51,054 nucleotides of DNA from Thiodiazotropha sp050305975 (GTDB taxonomy: Bacteria > Pseudomonadota > Gammaproteobacteria > Chromatiales > Chromatiaceae). Shown one piece after another: positions 26,281-34,050 of this stretch (within the stretch, counting starts at the first letter, position 1; each line of letters starts with the position of its first letter). The stretch spans positions 1 to 51,054 of the forward strand of contig JBNLGI010000190.1 in assembly GCA_050305975.1 (NCBI GenBank), read 5' to 3'. The position numbers and the translations under genes were made by a program. The notes below the pieces were generated by a model that did no database searches, was not told the origin of the DNA, and saw nothing but the letters and a program-made list of their open reading frames with translations.

Positions 26281-26895
26281 ATGCACAAAGGCGAACGATT
26301 TAACGGCATCTCACACTTGATTGGCGCCGCTTTCGCTTTGTCCGGAGCTGCTGTACTCGTCACTGTTGCGGCGTTGGATGTCGATATCCGCAAGATCATC
26401 TGTTATAGCGTTTAGGGATTCACACTCTTCCTGCTTTATCACATTTCGACTCTCTAATCACCGCCAAGCCGGTTCTGCCAAACATGTATTTCAAATACTG
26501 GACCAGCAAGCCATCTATCTTGTAAATGCGGGCACATATACACCATTCACGATAGTGGTGTTTAAGGATGCTGAAGGGTGGCGGATGTTTGGCGCAATCT
26601 GGAGTCTTGCGATTTTCGGTATCATTCTGGATGCGATACCGGCAAATAAGACAAGAATTATCCCCATGTTTCATCTACCTTATTATGGGATGGCTTTGTC
26701 TCTTCGCCTTGAATTCGCTGATTGTATCGCTTCCATCCGCTGGCTTTCGATGGCTACTTACAGATGGAATTTTCTATACTTTGGGCATCGTTTTTTCATT
26801 TTGGACGGTGGTACCCGTGGTGCCACGGGATTTGGCGCCTTTTTATACTCGCAGGCAGCGTTTGCCACTACTTCACGATTCCTCTCTTCCTTTAA
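26281..26895 (+). pseudogene. trhA: hemolysin III / TrhA family membrane protein, broken
   Basis: Pieces of one HlyIII/YqfA-type protein lie in order across three frames. It starts MHKGERFNGISHLIGAAF and hits an in-frame TAG at 26413 where the family has a tyrosine. It resumes in another frame with ILDQQAIYLVNAGTYTPFT and WSLAIFGIILDA, shifts to YLIMGWLCLFALNSL and DGIFYTLGIVFSFW, and shifts again to CHGIWRLFILAGSVCHYF before a TAA at 26893. Total length (615 bases) fits a full-length family member of about 205 residues, so the gene was complete before decay. At least one stop, a small deletion after STL and three frame changes rule out function. The family are seven-helix proteins with metal-site histidines, several of which are still visible (LISHL-type, HG, CHYF). 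Confidence 0.85.
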
Positions 26896-26997
26896 AAAAA
26901 CGCTGAGGTCTTTCATGAAATCAACATCGGATACGCTTGACTGAATTGACTGCGCATCCCCTACGCTTAGACCAGCAGGCTGCCGTTGTTCTGATCA

Positions 26998-27309
26998 TTA
27001 TTCCAGCAGGGCAAGATCACGCAGCCGGATAAGTATTGACCCATCGTCTTCATAGTCATTCTTTTCTATGAGGGATCTCACCGCCCGCTCGACAACGGAC
27101 CGATGCCGAGCAAGAAACTTCATAGGATCCTCATCGGAGGCGCCGAACCTGTCTAGTAACGTCTTATGCGAGATCCGGCAAAGCACACGTTGCTTGTTAA
27201 CCTGTACCGCAATCGTTGCGTGTTTCGTATCACCATTCCAACTTTCAAGTCTGGGGAAAATAATACCGGCATCCTGCCTTGAAGTTGGGTTATATCGACT
27301 TTCTGCCAT
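26998..27309 (-). CDS. small DUF1488-like protein
   Basis: A 103-residue soluble protein starting at an ATG with a weak AGGTAG upstream. It has the outline of DUF1488 proteins: a hydrophobic strand ATIAVQVNKQRVLCRIS, then the helix HKTLLDRFGASDEDPMKFLARHRSVVERAVRSLI and a terminal strand-helix GSILIRLRDLALLE. The N-terminal 25 residues (polar, SRYNPTSRQDAG) are not typical. Function of the family is unknown. It is intact although its neighbours on one side are pseudogenes. Confidence 0.55.
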   Translation of the reverse strand: MAESRYNPTSRQDAGIIFPRLESWNGDTKHATIAVQVNKQRVLCRISHKTLLDRFGASDEDPMKFLARHRSVVERAVRSLIEKNDYEDDGSILIRLRDLALLE

Positions 27310-27748
27310 TTTTCTACCTCAGGCTTTAGTTTCTTTCGCACAACTCAGTATGGTTCCAGATATTCACACAGCGTTCCATTCACTGTGCTTTCCAAGCAGA
27401 CATGTGAGCCATCAAACATGATCAACCATTCAAAAAAGCAAACTGAGCCTTTTGTCTGGACGTAGTTGCATTCTTAGCGACCAGACAACACGGCGCATTG
27501 ACCAGTCACAGATATCCTTTCAAGTATAGAGGAAATAGAGATCACCCGTTGATTTATTTTCACCCGCGAGAATTAAGAGAGCTATTTACATGGGTTTCAT
27601 ATAAACTACACAGTGCGTTCTTAGCCATATCCGATCTTCTCCCAGAGCTTCCTCCGTCAGTCATCGGTATTTCTTCTCATTACGTGGCCCCTTGATAAGG
27701 CACGCGCCAATGAAACGCAAAGCACTTTTCCAACTGCGGTGATCGCTC
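27310..27748. other. AT-rich intergenic region, no gene recognised
   Basis: About 440 bases between the divergent DUF1488-like and Cys-repeat genes, so it should hold their promoters. A 65-codon frame (27498-27695, plus) exists, but its product (HPRELRELFTWVSYKL) matches nothing I know and it has no clear ribosome binding site. Confidence 0.4.
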
Positions 27749-28438
27749 ATGAACGATATCAAAAAGCCTCAAACCATATTCTTTCATCATATTGCCCCTA
27801 TGTTCTTTCTGTCAGTCATAGCCTGCAATGCAGCTGCCACCGAAAATCCTGTCGAAGTACCTCCGCATGCAACCGCCCTTAAATATGGGTACGGATGGAC
27901 CTGCGATCTAGGTTATCGGAAGGCTGACAATAGTTGCGTTGTCATCAAGTTACCCACGAATGCTTACCTGACCGATAAGCCCTACGGACAAGGCTGGGAA
28001 TGCAAATGGGGTTACCGAGAGCATGACAAAAGATGCGTTGCCATAAAAGTGCCTGAGAATGGTTATCTCACAGACTCCTTATTCGGTATCGGATGGGAAT
28101 GCGACAGAGGATACCAGGCAGTCGGCTTGGACTGTGTTGCAATAGCGGTACCCCTCAATGGCTATCTTATTAACTCCACACATGGACCGGGCTGGAAATG
28201 TGATCGCGGATTTCGGCCCATTGAGAACAATTGCGTCGCCATCAAGGTACCCACTAACGGATATTTGACAGACTCTTCGTTCGGCTCAGGCTGGGAGTGT
28301 GGACGAGGCTTTTACGCATCGAACTCTCAATGTCTCGCAGTACAACTCCCTCAGAACGCTCATCTTGATTATTCCGGCGCGAACTGGGCATGTAACCGCC
28401 CATACCAAAAGAAGCGCGATAAATGCATCCTGCCCTGA
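27749..28438 (+). CDS. secreted Cys-rich protein of 33-residue tandem repeats
   Basis: A 229-residue protein. The leader, with hydrophobic stretch FHHIAPMFFLSVIACNAAA, looks like a signal peptide, possibly a lipoprotein signal because of the VIAC. The rest is six tandem units. Four central units are 33 residues each; the first (about 31) and last (29) are degenerate. Each unit reads roughly P-x-N-(A/G)-Y-L-T-D, then G-x-G-W-(E/K)-C-x-R-G-(Y/F), then C-V-A-I-K-V. Two cysteines per unit suggest one disulfide per repeat, so an exported elongated or adhesive module is likely. I recall similar repeats as accessory domains in proteobacterial surface proteins, but have no function for them. The gene is AT-richer than the housekeeping genes in the window. 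Confidence 0.7.
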   Translation: MNDIKKPQTIFFHHIAPMFFLSVIACNAAATENPVEVPPHATALKYGYGWTCDLGYRKADNSCVVIKLPTNAYLTDKPYGQGWECKWGYREHDKRCVAIKVPENGYLTDSLFGIGWECDRGYQAVGLDCVAIAVPLNGYLINSTHGPGWKCDRGFRPIENNCVAIKVPTNGYLTDSSFGSGWECGRGFYASNSQCLAVQLPQNAHLDYSGANWACNRPYQKKRDKCILP

Positions 28439-28575
28439 CGCGATTAAACAACATCAAATCCACATTCACCCTGAACAGACTTAATATTTTCACTAAAGCT
28501 ACTTATAAATATTCAGAGAACCAGTGATCTGTTGCCACCCTCTCTATCGCTCAATGCAAATAGCAGAACACTCAT

Positions 28576-28884
28576 ATGAAGATACTATTGCTCAGAATCT
28601 CAGATGCAACCACACAAACGGACATGAGGAATTTTGTTAATAGAGTCCTCAAAAACTGGCTTAGACTTCCATTCTCTTCACAGGCAACAATCGTCAGCTG
28701 CCGCATTGTTTCCGTCACCAATAGCCTGGGCGTTACTCAACGCCATGGCCTGATTAATGTAACGCCTGATGACGCAGCACAGAAAATAATCCACAAACTC
28801 AATGGCGAGTACCTTAAAGGAAAGCGCGTTGGAGTGATAATGTTTCAAGGCGACCTTAAAGACTTATCCTTCAGTTTAATATGA
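28576..28884 (+). CDS. compact RRM-like (RNA recognition motif) protein
   Basis: A 102-residue protein whose pattern fits the beta-alpha-beta-beta-alpha-beta order of an RRM. It has an RNP2-like first strand (MKILLLRIS), helix 1 (DMRNFVNRVLKNWL), a long loop, an RNP1-like strand (QRHGLINVTP) and a very RRM-like end (DDAAQKIIHKLNGEYLKGKRVGVIMF). The aromatic residues that stack on RNA in RNP1 and RNP2 are missing (LLL and LIN instead of Phe/Tyr), so it may not bind RNA in the standard way. It stands alone between the Cys-repeat gene and the mddA remnant. The fold is moderately confident and the function unknown. Confidence 0.55.
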   Translation: MKILLLRISDATTQTDMRNFVNRVLKNWLRLPFSSQATIVSCRIVSVTNSLGVTQRHGLINVTPDDAAQKIIHKLNGEYLKGKRVGVIMFQGDLKDLSFSLI

Positions 28885-29113
28885 CCCCTTGGAATATCTT
28901 TTTACCGTAGCTCAGGTCATTCACTGGAGCGATTCAAGCATTCCGACCAGTCTACGGAACGGAATCACGCGTACAGACTTCGCAAACATAGATATTCTTC
29001 ACTTAGACTCCTAGTCAGCGCAGGCACCGTACCCCCCAATCCCTCAAGCGCCTCTCTTTCGTTGCACCGGAAAACCAGACCATTGAGATTCAGTGGTATT
29101 TACAATAAAGCAA

Positions 29114-29148
29114 ATGACAGAGGGGCCAGAAGCCCCCCATACTGTCAT
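29114..29148 (-). terminator. hairpin terminator of the mddA-like remnant
   Basis: Outer arms ATGACAG (29114-29120) and CTGTCAT (29142-29148) enclose inner arms GGGGC and GCCCC. On the minus strand the hairpin is followed by TTGCTTTATTG and begins exactly at the stop codon of the decayed methyltransferase. That fits an intrinsic terminator of the former gene. Confidence 0.6.
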
Positions 29149-29636
29149 TACCTAGCCAATACTCGGGCACTGGCTTCAGCTGAACCGCCCTTGGGTGTCA
29201 TCCAAAAAGGAACGAAGCGCGATGTTTAGCGCATGTAACGGCTATACCGATCGCCAAATGCGCGGATCAATTCCTTCTCTTCATGGCAGATGCCGATCAG
29301 GATGCGGCCCGACATTCCGATCGCACACAGCAGATACCTCATTGTCATCTCTCATGCAGACCAGATGTCGATGAATGCGCAGGTCAAAATGGGGTGACGC
29401 ATAACCTTGTAAAGCGAGTTCAGCTTGAACGTCAGCCGAGTATATTCACACCCCCTGAAGAACCACCACACCTGATGCAGACCGAATGGATCGAAATGGT
29501 TGATCAGCAAGGTCGAGTAGAGCACCAACAGCCAGCCGAAGAGAACAATCCCGAGCAGGCCACACTAGAGCAAGCCATCATCCGCCTGGCAGACGACGCC
29601 CGGCATAGGCTGCCAACCCAGTCAAAGTCCGTAGGT
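29148..29636 (-). pseudogene. mddA: MddA-like / isoprenylcysteine-methyltransferase-type membrane protein, decayed and 5'-truncated
   Basis: The minus strand keeps one almost collinear frame with internal stops. In order: PMPGVVCQADD, a TAG, IVLFGWLLVLYSTLLINHFD, PFGLHQVWWFFRG, LYKVMRHPILTCAF, a TGA, MRYLLCAIGMSGRILIGI, EEKELIRAFGDRYSRYMR, a TAA, and a final tail. The order INHFD / FGLxQVW / VRHP / EExDLxxxFGDxYxxY is characteristic of MddA (methanethiol S-methyltransferase) and its NnrU/ICMT-like relatives. The N-terminal third is missing. The homology ends abruptly at about 29636, exactly where a plus-strand fragment of another gene begins, so a deletion or rearrangement joined the two. Confidence 0.68.
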
Positions 29637-29994
29637 GACAGCCGCCGTCGACAGCGACTACTATGTCGAACTACTGATGCCGTATCTGAAACACAGCATC
29701 AACCCAGCGGGGCTGGTCTGCGACGAAACGCTCATCCGTTTTCATTTCACCGACACCCAACAGTTTGCCGACTGGTGGTTCACGGTCAAGCAGGGCATCA
29801 TCGATGCCGTGCGAAAGGGATCCGGATAAGGAGGTGGCTGTCAACTTCACCACCTCGGTGAAGATAATGGTCGAGTTGTGGATGAGGGACACCAGTTATC
29901 GCAAGACGATCGCCAGCAATACCCTCAAGGCAGTCGGCCCAAGCCGTTGATCAACGACATCAACGGCCGGATGGAGTGCAGCATCTTCTCGGGG
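29635..29994 (+). pseudogene. C-terminal half of an HxlR-type regulator (SCP2-like domain), broken
   Basis: Three successive frames give one domain: LVCDETLIRFHFTDTQQFA, then WWFTVKQGIIDAVRK; after a frame change DKEVAVNFTTSVKIMVELWM and DTSYRKTIASNTLKAVGP; after another change LINDINGRMECSIFSG. The WW-then-(E)V-then-VELWMxD-then-VGP pattern matches the sterol-carrier-like C-terminal domain of certain winged-helix HxlR regulators. The DNA-binding half is absent because the left edge abuts the mddA-like remnant. It cannot be functional. Confidence 0.6.
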
Positions 29995-30247
29995 GCTGCA
30001 CCACCACCGAGATCTAGACCGACAGGTCGATCTTTTCCTGACTGGAACCTCTCGTATAATTCCGTATGCGCCGTGCCGACCCGCTTTGCCGGTAACGGGC
30101 ACTCATCCTAGGCGGGGGGCGCTTCGGTTCAGACAAAGCAAGCAAAAGAGTGAATCGGATCACAGATCATGACATCACGGCCACCTGTGCAAGGATCGGT
30201 CACTCACTCTGCCTGCAGCTGCACTTGCTCAGCACCAAGCCGAATGT

Positions 30248-30278
30248 GTAGCCTGGATGGAGCACAGCGAAATCCAGG
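30248..30278 (+). repeat. single copy of the CCTGGATGGAGCG-type dispersed repeat
   Basis: GTAGCCTGGATGGAGCACAG, continuing to AATCCAGG. This is the same family as the inverted pair at 17766-17842. CCTGG and CCAGG ends allow a short stem. It lies about 90 bases before the OmpA-like lipoprotein gene. Confidence 0.65.
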
Positions 30279-30365
30279 AGTTATCTGGTTCGCGAATCGC
30301 GGATTCCACTTGGTTGCATCCGAGCTGCCTGTTTTAAATATTATGCTCCGATTGGGTAAATCTCC

Positions 30366-31166
30366 ATGAAAACACACCTCATATTGATCCTTTTTGTTGG
30401 CTTGATCCTGACAGGGTGCGTCTCGTCCAGGAAGTATGACGCGACAGTCCAGGAGCTCTCTGATACCCGCCAATCGCTTGCCGAAGCCAACACCCAAATC
30501 GAGGGCGCCCATCAGGAGATCACACAATCCAACCGGAAGCTGATGGAACTTCGCCACCAGCTCGACCTGGCCAGCGAGGAGCTGTTCGATCTACACGTCA
30601 AGCGTCAGGATCTGCAACAGGAGCTGAAGGAGTCCAATCTGCAGATCGAACTGCTCAGGGACCTGGAGGAAGAGCGGAAAAAACGCAACGAGATCTACGC
30701 CCAGTTCGTCTCCCGTCTGCAGGAGATGATCGACGCCGGCGAGCTGAGCGTCACCATCAAAAACGGGCGAATCGTGATCGAACTGCCCGACAAGATCCTG
30801 TTCGACAGCGGCCGCGCACAACTCAACGCAGCCGGCAGACAGGCGCTGACCCAGGTAGCGGACATCCTCACCCAGTTCCATGACCGGCGTTTTCAGGTGG
30901 AGGGACATACCGACGACAAGCCGATCAAGAGCCTTGTCTATCCCAGTAACTGGGAACTCTCCGCGGCGCGTGCGCTGGCCGTCGTGCACCTTCTGGTCGA
31001 GACGGGGATGAATCCCGAGAACATCTCCGCAGCCGGCTTTGGCGAGTTCCAGCCGAAAGCTGACAATACAACGCCAGAAGGTCGCCAGCTCAACCGTCGC
31101 ATCGAGATTGTAATGCTACCGAATCTGGACATTCTCTCCGACGAGATACCCAAAGTCGTCGACTAG
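30366..31166 (+). CDS. OmpA-family lipoprotein with coiled coil
   Basis: A 266-residue outer-membrane lipoprotein. The signal ends in the lipobox LTGC (Cys18). Residues about 25-125 form a long heptad-rich coiled coil (TRQSLAEANTQIEGAHQEI and onward). The C-terminal OmpA/MotB peptidoglycan-binding domain shows ILFDSGRAQLNAAGRQAL, VEGHTDDKPI, NWELSAARALAVVHLL and LNRRIEIVM, including the Asp and Arg that contact diaminopimelate. It resembles PAL/MotB-like spacers that link the outer membrane to the cell wall. It marks the return to intact, more GC-rich genes after the decayed island. Confidence 0.9.
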   Translation: MKTHLILILFVGLILTGCVSSRKYDATVQELSDTRQSLAEANTQIEGAHQEITQSNRKLMELRHQLDLASEELFDLHVKRQDLQQELKESNLQIELLRDLEEERKKRNEIYAQFVSRLQEMIDAGELSVTIKNGRIVIELPDKILFDSGRAQLNAAGRQALTQVADILTQFHDRRFQVEGHTDDKPIKSLVYPSNWELSAARALAVVHLLVETGMNPENISAAGFGEFQPKADNTTPEGRQLNRRIEIVMLPNLDILSDEIPKVVD

Positions 31167-31469
31167 GGCGTCCCGCAACCGCGCCGCTCAAGCACGCGAT
31201 TCGCAACCCGGCAATTCGTAAGCCGGGAGGATCGCAATGCGGCCTGCCTTACCCTGATTGCCTCGCGGCGGCAGGCATACAAGGGCGCACCAAAGCGTCC
31301 CGCATCGATGCACTTATGAGACCTCATACGGGCCTTGGCTCAACGCCGACCTCTACAGTCGCTGATTACGGCAATACCGCATAGAATGTGGTAAAAATTC
31401 CGAGGTATCGCCGTCGCCACGTTGATACCTGACAGCTGATCGATCTACTTAACACTACCGATTCGGACT
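31167..31469. other. intergenic region
   Basis: About 300 bases. A small inverted repeat CCCGGC-GCCGGG with a 9-base spacer lies near 31207-31227 and could help end the OmpA-like transcript. I see no coding frame of interest. Confidence 0.4.
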
Positions 31470-32198
31470 ATGCCTGATCCCTATTCAAGAATATTCCTGC
31501 TCAGCCACATGCGGGCCTATACCAGTCTGGCGGGACATATTCTGGGCTCTAATCCCGCCATCAACGGTTATTATGAAATGCATCTTGGCTATGAGGATGC
31601 CTTCGCTCTGGAGCGACAGCTCGCCGCCTACCGTGAGCACGATATCATCAAGGAACAGAGCCGGTTCCTGTTCGACAAGCTGCTCCACAATGACTACCGG
31701 TTGATGCCCGAGCGACTGGGCGCAGTCCCGATCACAATCATGGTTGCGTTGCGGGAACCGGCATCGACACTGCGAAGTATCGTCCACCTGTTTTCGCAAA
31801 AGCGGTCCGGCGCCAGCTACGCCTCACCTGAATCGGCAACCCGCTACTATGTGGACAGACTGGAGTGGTTGGCCCGATTTTGCCGCACATCCGGCCACGA
31901 CTACCACTACTTCGACGCCGAGCTTTTCATCAGCTCCCCGGAGAGGCTGCTCTCCACCATGACCGGTTGGCTGGACCTGGCGGAACCGCTGAGCGAACGT
32001 TATCAATTATTCAGTCAGACTGGTCAGGTTCGGAAAGGAGACTCCTCGCCGTTCATTCACAGTGGCAAGATCGACCCAGCGAGAGCCGATCATTCCCAGA
32101 TAGGAATTCCGCCTCAGTTATTGAACAGGGCCCGGGAGACCTACCAGGCCTGCAGACAGCAAATGATCGAACATGCTGTTGACGCAGTGACTTTGTGA
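31470..32198 (+). CDS. sulfotransferase-like P-loop protein
   Basis: A 242-residue protein. The start RIFLLSHMRAYTSLAGHIL, followed by NPAINGYYEMHLGYEDA, resembles the PAPS-binding 5' loop region of bacterial sulfotransferases, although the usual (P/S)-R-S-G-T/S is changed to HMRAYTS. The strand VPITIMVALREPASTLRSIVHLF fits the 3'-phosphate-binding REPxxxxxS element. The later segment DYHYFDAELFISSPERLL matches the family pattern of a strand followed by the L..P...L motif. The best reading is a cytosolic sulfotransferase or sulfotransferase-fold enzyme acting on a carbohydrate or small molecule. It faces the glycosyltransferase gene convergently. Confidence 0.6.
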   Translation: MPDPYSRIFLLSHMRAYTSLAGHILGSNPAINGYYEMHLGYEDAFALERQLAAYREHDIIKEQSRFLFDKLLHNDYRLMPERLGAVPITIMVALREPASTLRSIVHLFSQKRSGASYASPESATRYYVDRLEWLARFCRTSGHDYHYFDAELFISSPERLLSTMTGWLDLAEPLSERYQLFSQTGQVRKGDSSPFIHSGKIDPARADHSQIGIPPQLLNRARETYQACRQQMIEHAVDAVTL

Positions 32199-32214
32199 GC
32201 AACCGCGTTCGGCA

Positions 32215-34041
32215 TCAATCGAACAGGCGGTCCCAGGCATCGCGCACCGCCCGATATTCAGTCAATGCAGCGATGATCTGGCGTTTGCGTTGCTCACGGT
32301 GCACGGCAGACTGGATTTGCCGCCAGGCCGGCGACTGCTCGCCGAAATTGCGTTGGATGTTGTCGACAAACGTTTTGATACGCGCCATGGCGTCGGCCAG
32401 CCCCGGATGATCCAGCCACCAGTGACCCTGCTCGAACAACAGGTTGCTGAAACGGAGGATCTTGTCCTGGATGGCTTGATGCTTCTTCCGATACATCTCC
32501 AGCAATTCAGCTTCTTTCTGCCGTAAAACCTCGACCACTACCGCTTCTGGAAACGGCTGTTTGACATCCGACCTCCACACCAGGGCTTCCGAGGTAAACA
32601 GCATCAAGTCGCCGAAGAACTGGCGCTCGAACTCGTCCGACAGATCGATAATCGCCCCGTCAACCTCCTGCGCCAGCTCCACACCCGGACGAAAATCGCC
32701 GCTCAAACCGGCACCGGATGTACGCCGATGCAGATGCGGCATGTTGATGGAGGCGAATCGTTCGCCGATCTCAGCGGCGATAAGACGGCCCGCGGTCGGC
32801 CCCGACATGCGCAACCGCAGATGACCAAAGGGAACGATGTATTTGAGCCCTGCGTAGTTGACGATGTAATTGCCGGGGTAGACCGTGCGTGCCGGTGACA
32901 GCGCCGTGTAGCCGTCCTGGTAGTGGAAATAGGTCTTACGCGTCAGATGTTCACCGAAGAAAAAGGCACTCAGGCGCCGGCTGACATCCTGCAGACAGTC
33001 GGCATGGTCATGTGCGCCCGTGAGGCGGCACCGGTAGGGATAGGTCTGCTCCCGCTTTTCGAAGCCGAACAGATCGGCCATGTCGTGATACGCCGCCTCG
33101 CCTGCCGTCTGATCAGGCACAGCATGAAAACGACAGACTTCATCGCTCCCTGCTTGCGCCAGAGAGGCGAAGAATGCGCTCATATCGTCGAGAAAATTGG
33201 CGGTCATCACCGAAGGCGATACCGGCGGATCACCGACCAGTTTACCTGTCAGCATCAGGGTGTCCGTATTGCGGAAGATCTTGTCGGCGGTATGAAAATA
33301 GTTCAACGCATAGACCGCCTGCTCGCCATCCGCAGTCTGCCGGTTGACACAGAAGATCTGGTCACTGTCGACCATGTAGTACAAGGTGTTGTCCCTGTCC
33401 TCCGTCAACTGCAGACATTTCAGGTAACTGAGATTGCGATTCGCCGCCTGCCCTTTCAGATAGAACCGCTCTTTCGGCAGCCTGGTCAGGATGCTGCCCA
33501 ACCGGCTACGCTGTGGATCCGGCAGCGCGTGCAGCATGTCGTACTGCTCCGACTGACCGAAATGAAAAACCTGCAGGCCTTTGCCACGGTAGGTTTCGAC
33601 CAACTCCATATGGCATTCGACGTTCGCCGGGTCTCGACTGTCTTCGGCGACGATGACTTTGATGCGCTGATAGATACCTGATCGAGTGCCACCATAACCG
33701 AATGTCCGGCAAAGTTGGCAGATGCTTTCAAGACAGCTTTGCAGGTGGGCAGGACGGTCCGCAACGGGAATGCTGAGTATGAAGTGATGTCGATCGTCCC
33801 CCCGCTGCGAAATCAATGTCTCCTGCTCGCGAAACAGCGACTGGTAGCAATCGAGCAGGTCATCAAATGGAGTCTCATCGCACCATAGGGCTTTCTCGAT
33901 CAGCGGGTAGCACTGCTCGTACAGTTCAATCACGTCGTCTGGCGACGCGCTCTGCAAAGACGCCTCGATGGCGCCCAGCGCAGGGATACGCTGACGATAA
34001 CGGGCGATACACTCTCGCAGGCGTGTGCTATTGACTTCCAT
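32215..34041 (-). CDS. large GT-A-like glycosyltransferase, unassigned family
   Basis: A 608-residue protein with no transmembrane segment. After an 80-residue helical lead, a nucleotide-sugar-transferase-like Rossmann half begins: HFILSIPVADRPAHLQSCLE (87-105, as in family 2 glycosyltransferases), KVIVAEDSRD (128-137) and YYMVDSDQIF, with a probable metal-binding D-S-D at 225-227. The middle contains ANRNLSYLKCLQL before the DSD and TLMLTGKLVGDPPVSPSVM after it. The last 100 residues are a helical, charged domain. The ATG comes 9 bases after the stop of the ThDP enzyme gene, so the two form an operon. I cannot name the family; acceptor and donor are unknown. Confidence 0.6.
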   Translation of the reverse strand: MEVNSTRLRECIARYRQRIPALGAIEASLQSASPDDVIELYEQCYPLIEKALWCDETPFDDLLDCYQSLFREQETLISQRGDDRHHFILSIPVADRPAHLQSCLESICQLCRTFGYGGTRSGIYQRIKVIVAEDSRDPANVECHMELVETYRGKGLQVFHFGQSEQYDMLHALPDPQRSRLGSILTRLPKERFYLKGQAANRNLSYLKCLQLTEDRDNTLYYMVDSDQIFCVNRQTADGEQAVYALNYFHTADKIFRNTDTLMLTGKLVGDPPVSPSVMTANFLDDMSAFFASLAQAGSDEVCRFHAVPDQTAGEAAYHDMADLFGFEKREQTYPYRCRLTGAHDHADCLQDVSRRLSAFFFGEHLTRKTYFHYQDGYTALSPARTVYPGNYIVNYAGLKYIVPFGHLRLRMSGPTAGRLIAAEIGERFASINMPHLHRRTSGAGLSGDFRPGVELAQEVDGAIIDLSDEFERQFFGDLMLFTSEALVWRSDVKQPFPEAVVVEVLRQKEAELLEMYRKKHQAIQDKILRFSNLLFEQGHWWLDHPGLADAMARIKTFVDNIQRNFGEQSPAWRQIQSAVHREQRKRQIIAALTEYRAVRDAWDRLFD

Positions 34042-34050
34042 CCCGTATGT

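Noticed and set aside
26321..26944. A 207-codon plus frame that could be called an intact membrane protein
   Set aside because: Only its middle matches HlyIII; its start and end are out-of-frame readings of a gene whose true frames lie beside it, so the locus is a pseudogene.
27749..28438. The DNA repeats of the Cys-repeat gene considered as a CRISPR-like or minisatellite array
   Set aside because: The period of about 99 bases is conserved at protein level with synonymous differences, so it is a protein repeat and not a CRISPR array.
29283..29861. A 192-codon plus-strand open frame across the mddA-like remnant
   Set aside because: Its translation has no family resemblance. The minus strand carries recognisable methyltransferase motifs and the end of the frame crosses another remnant out of frame.
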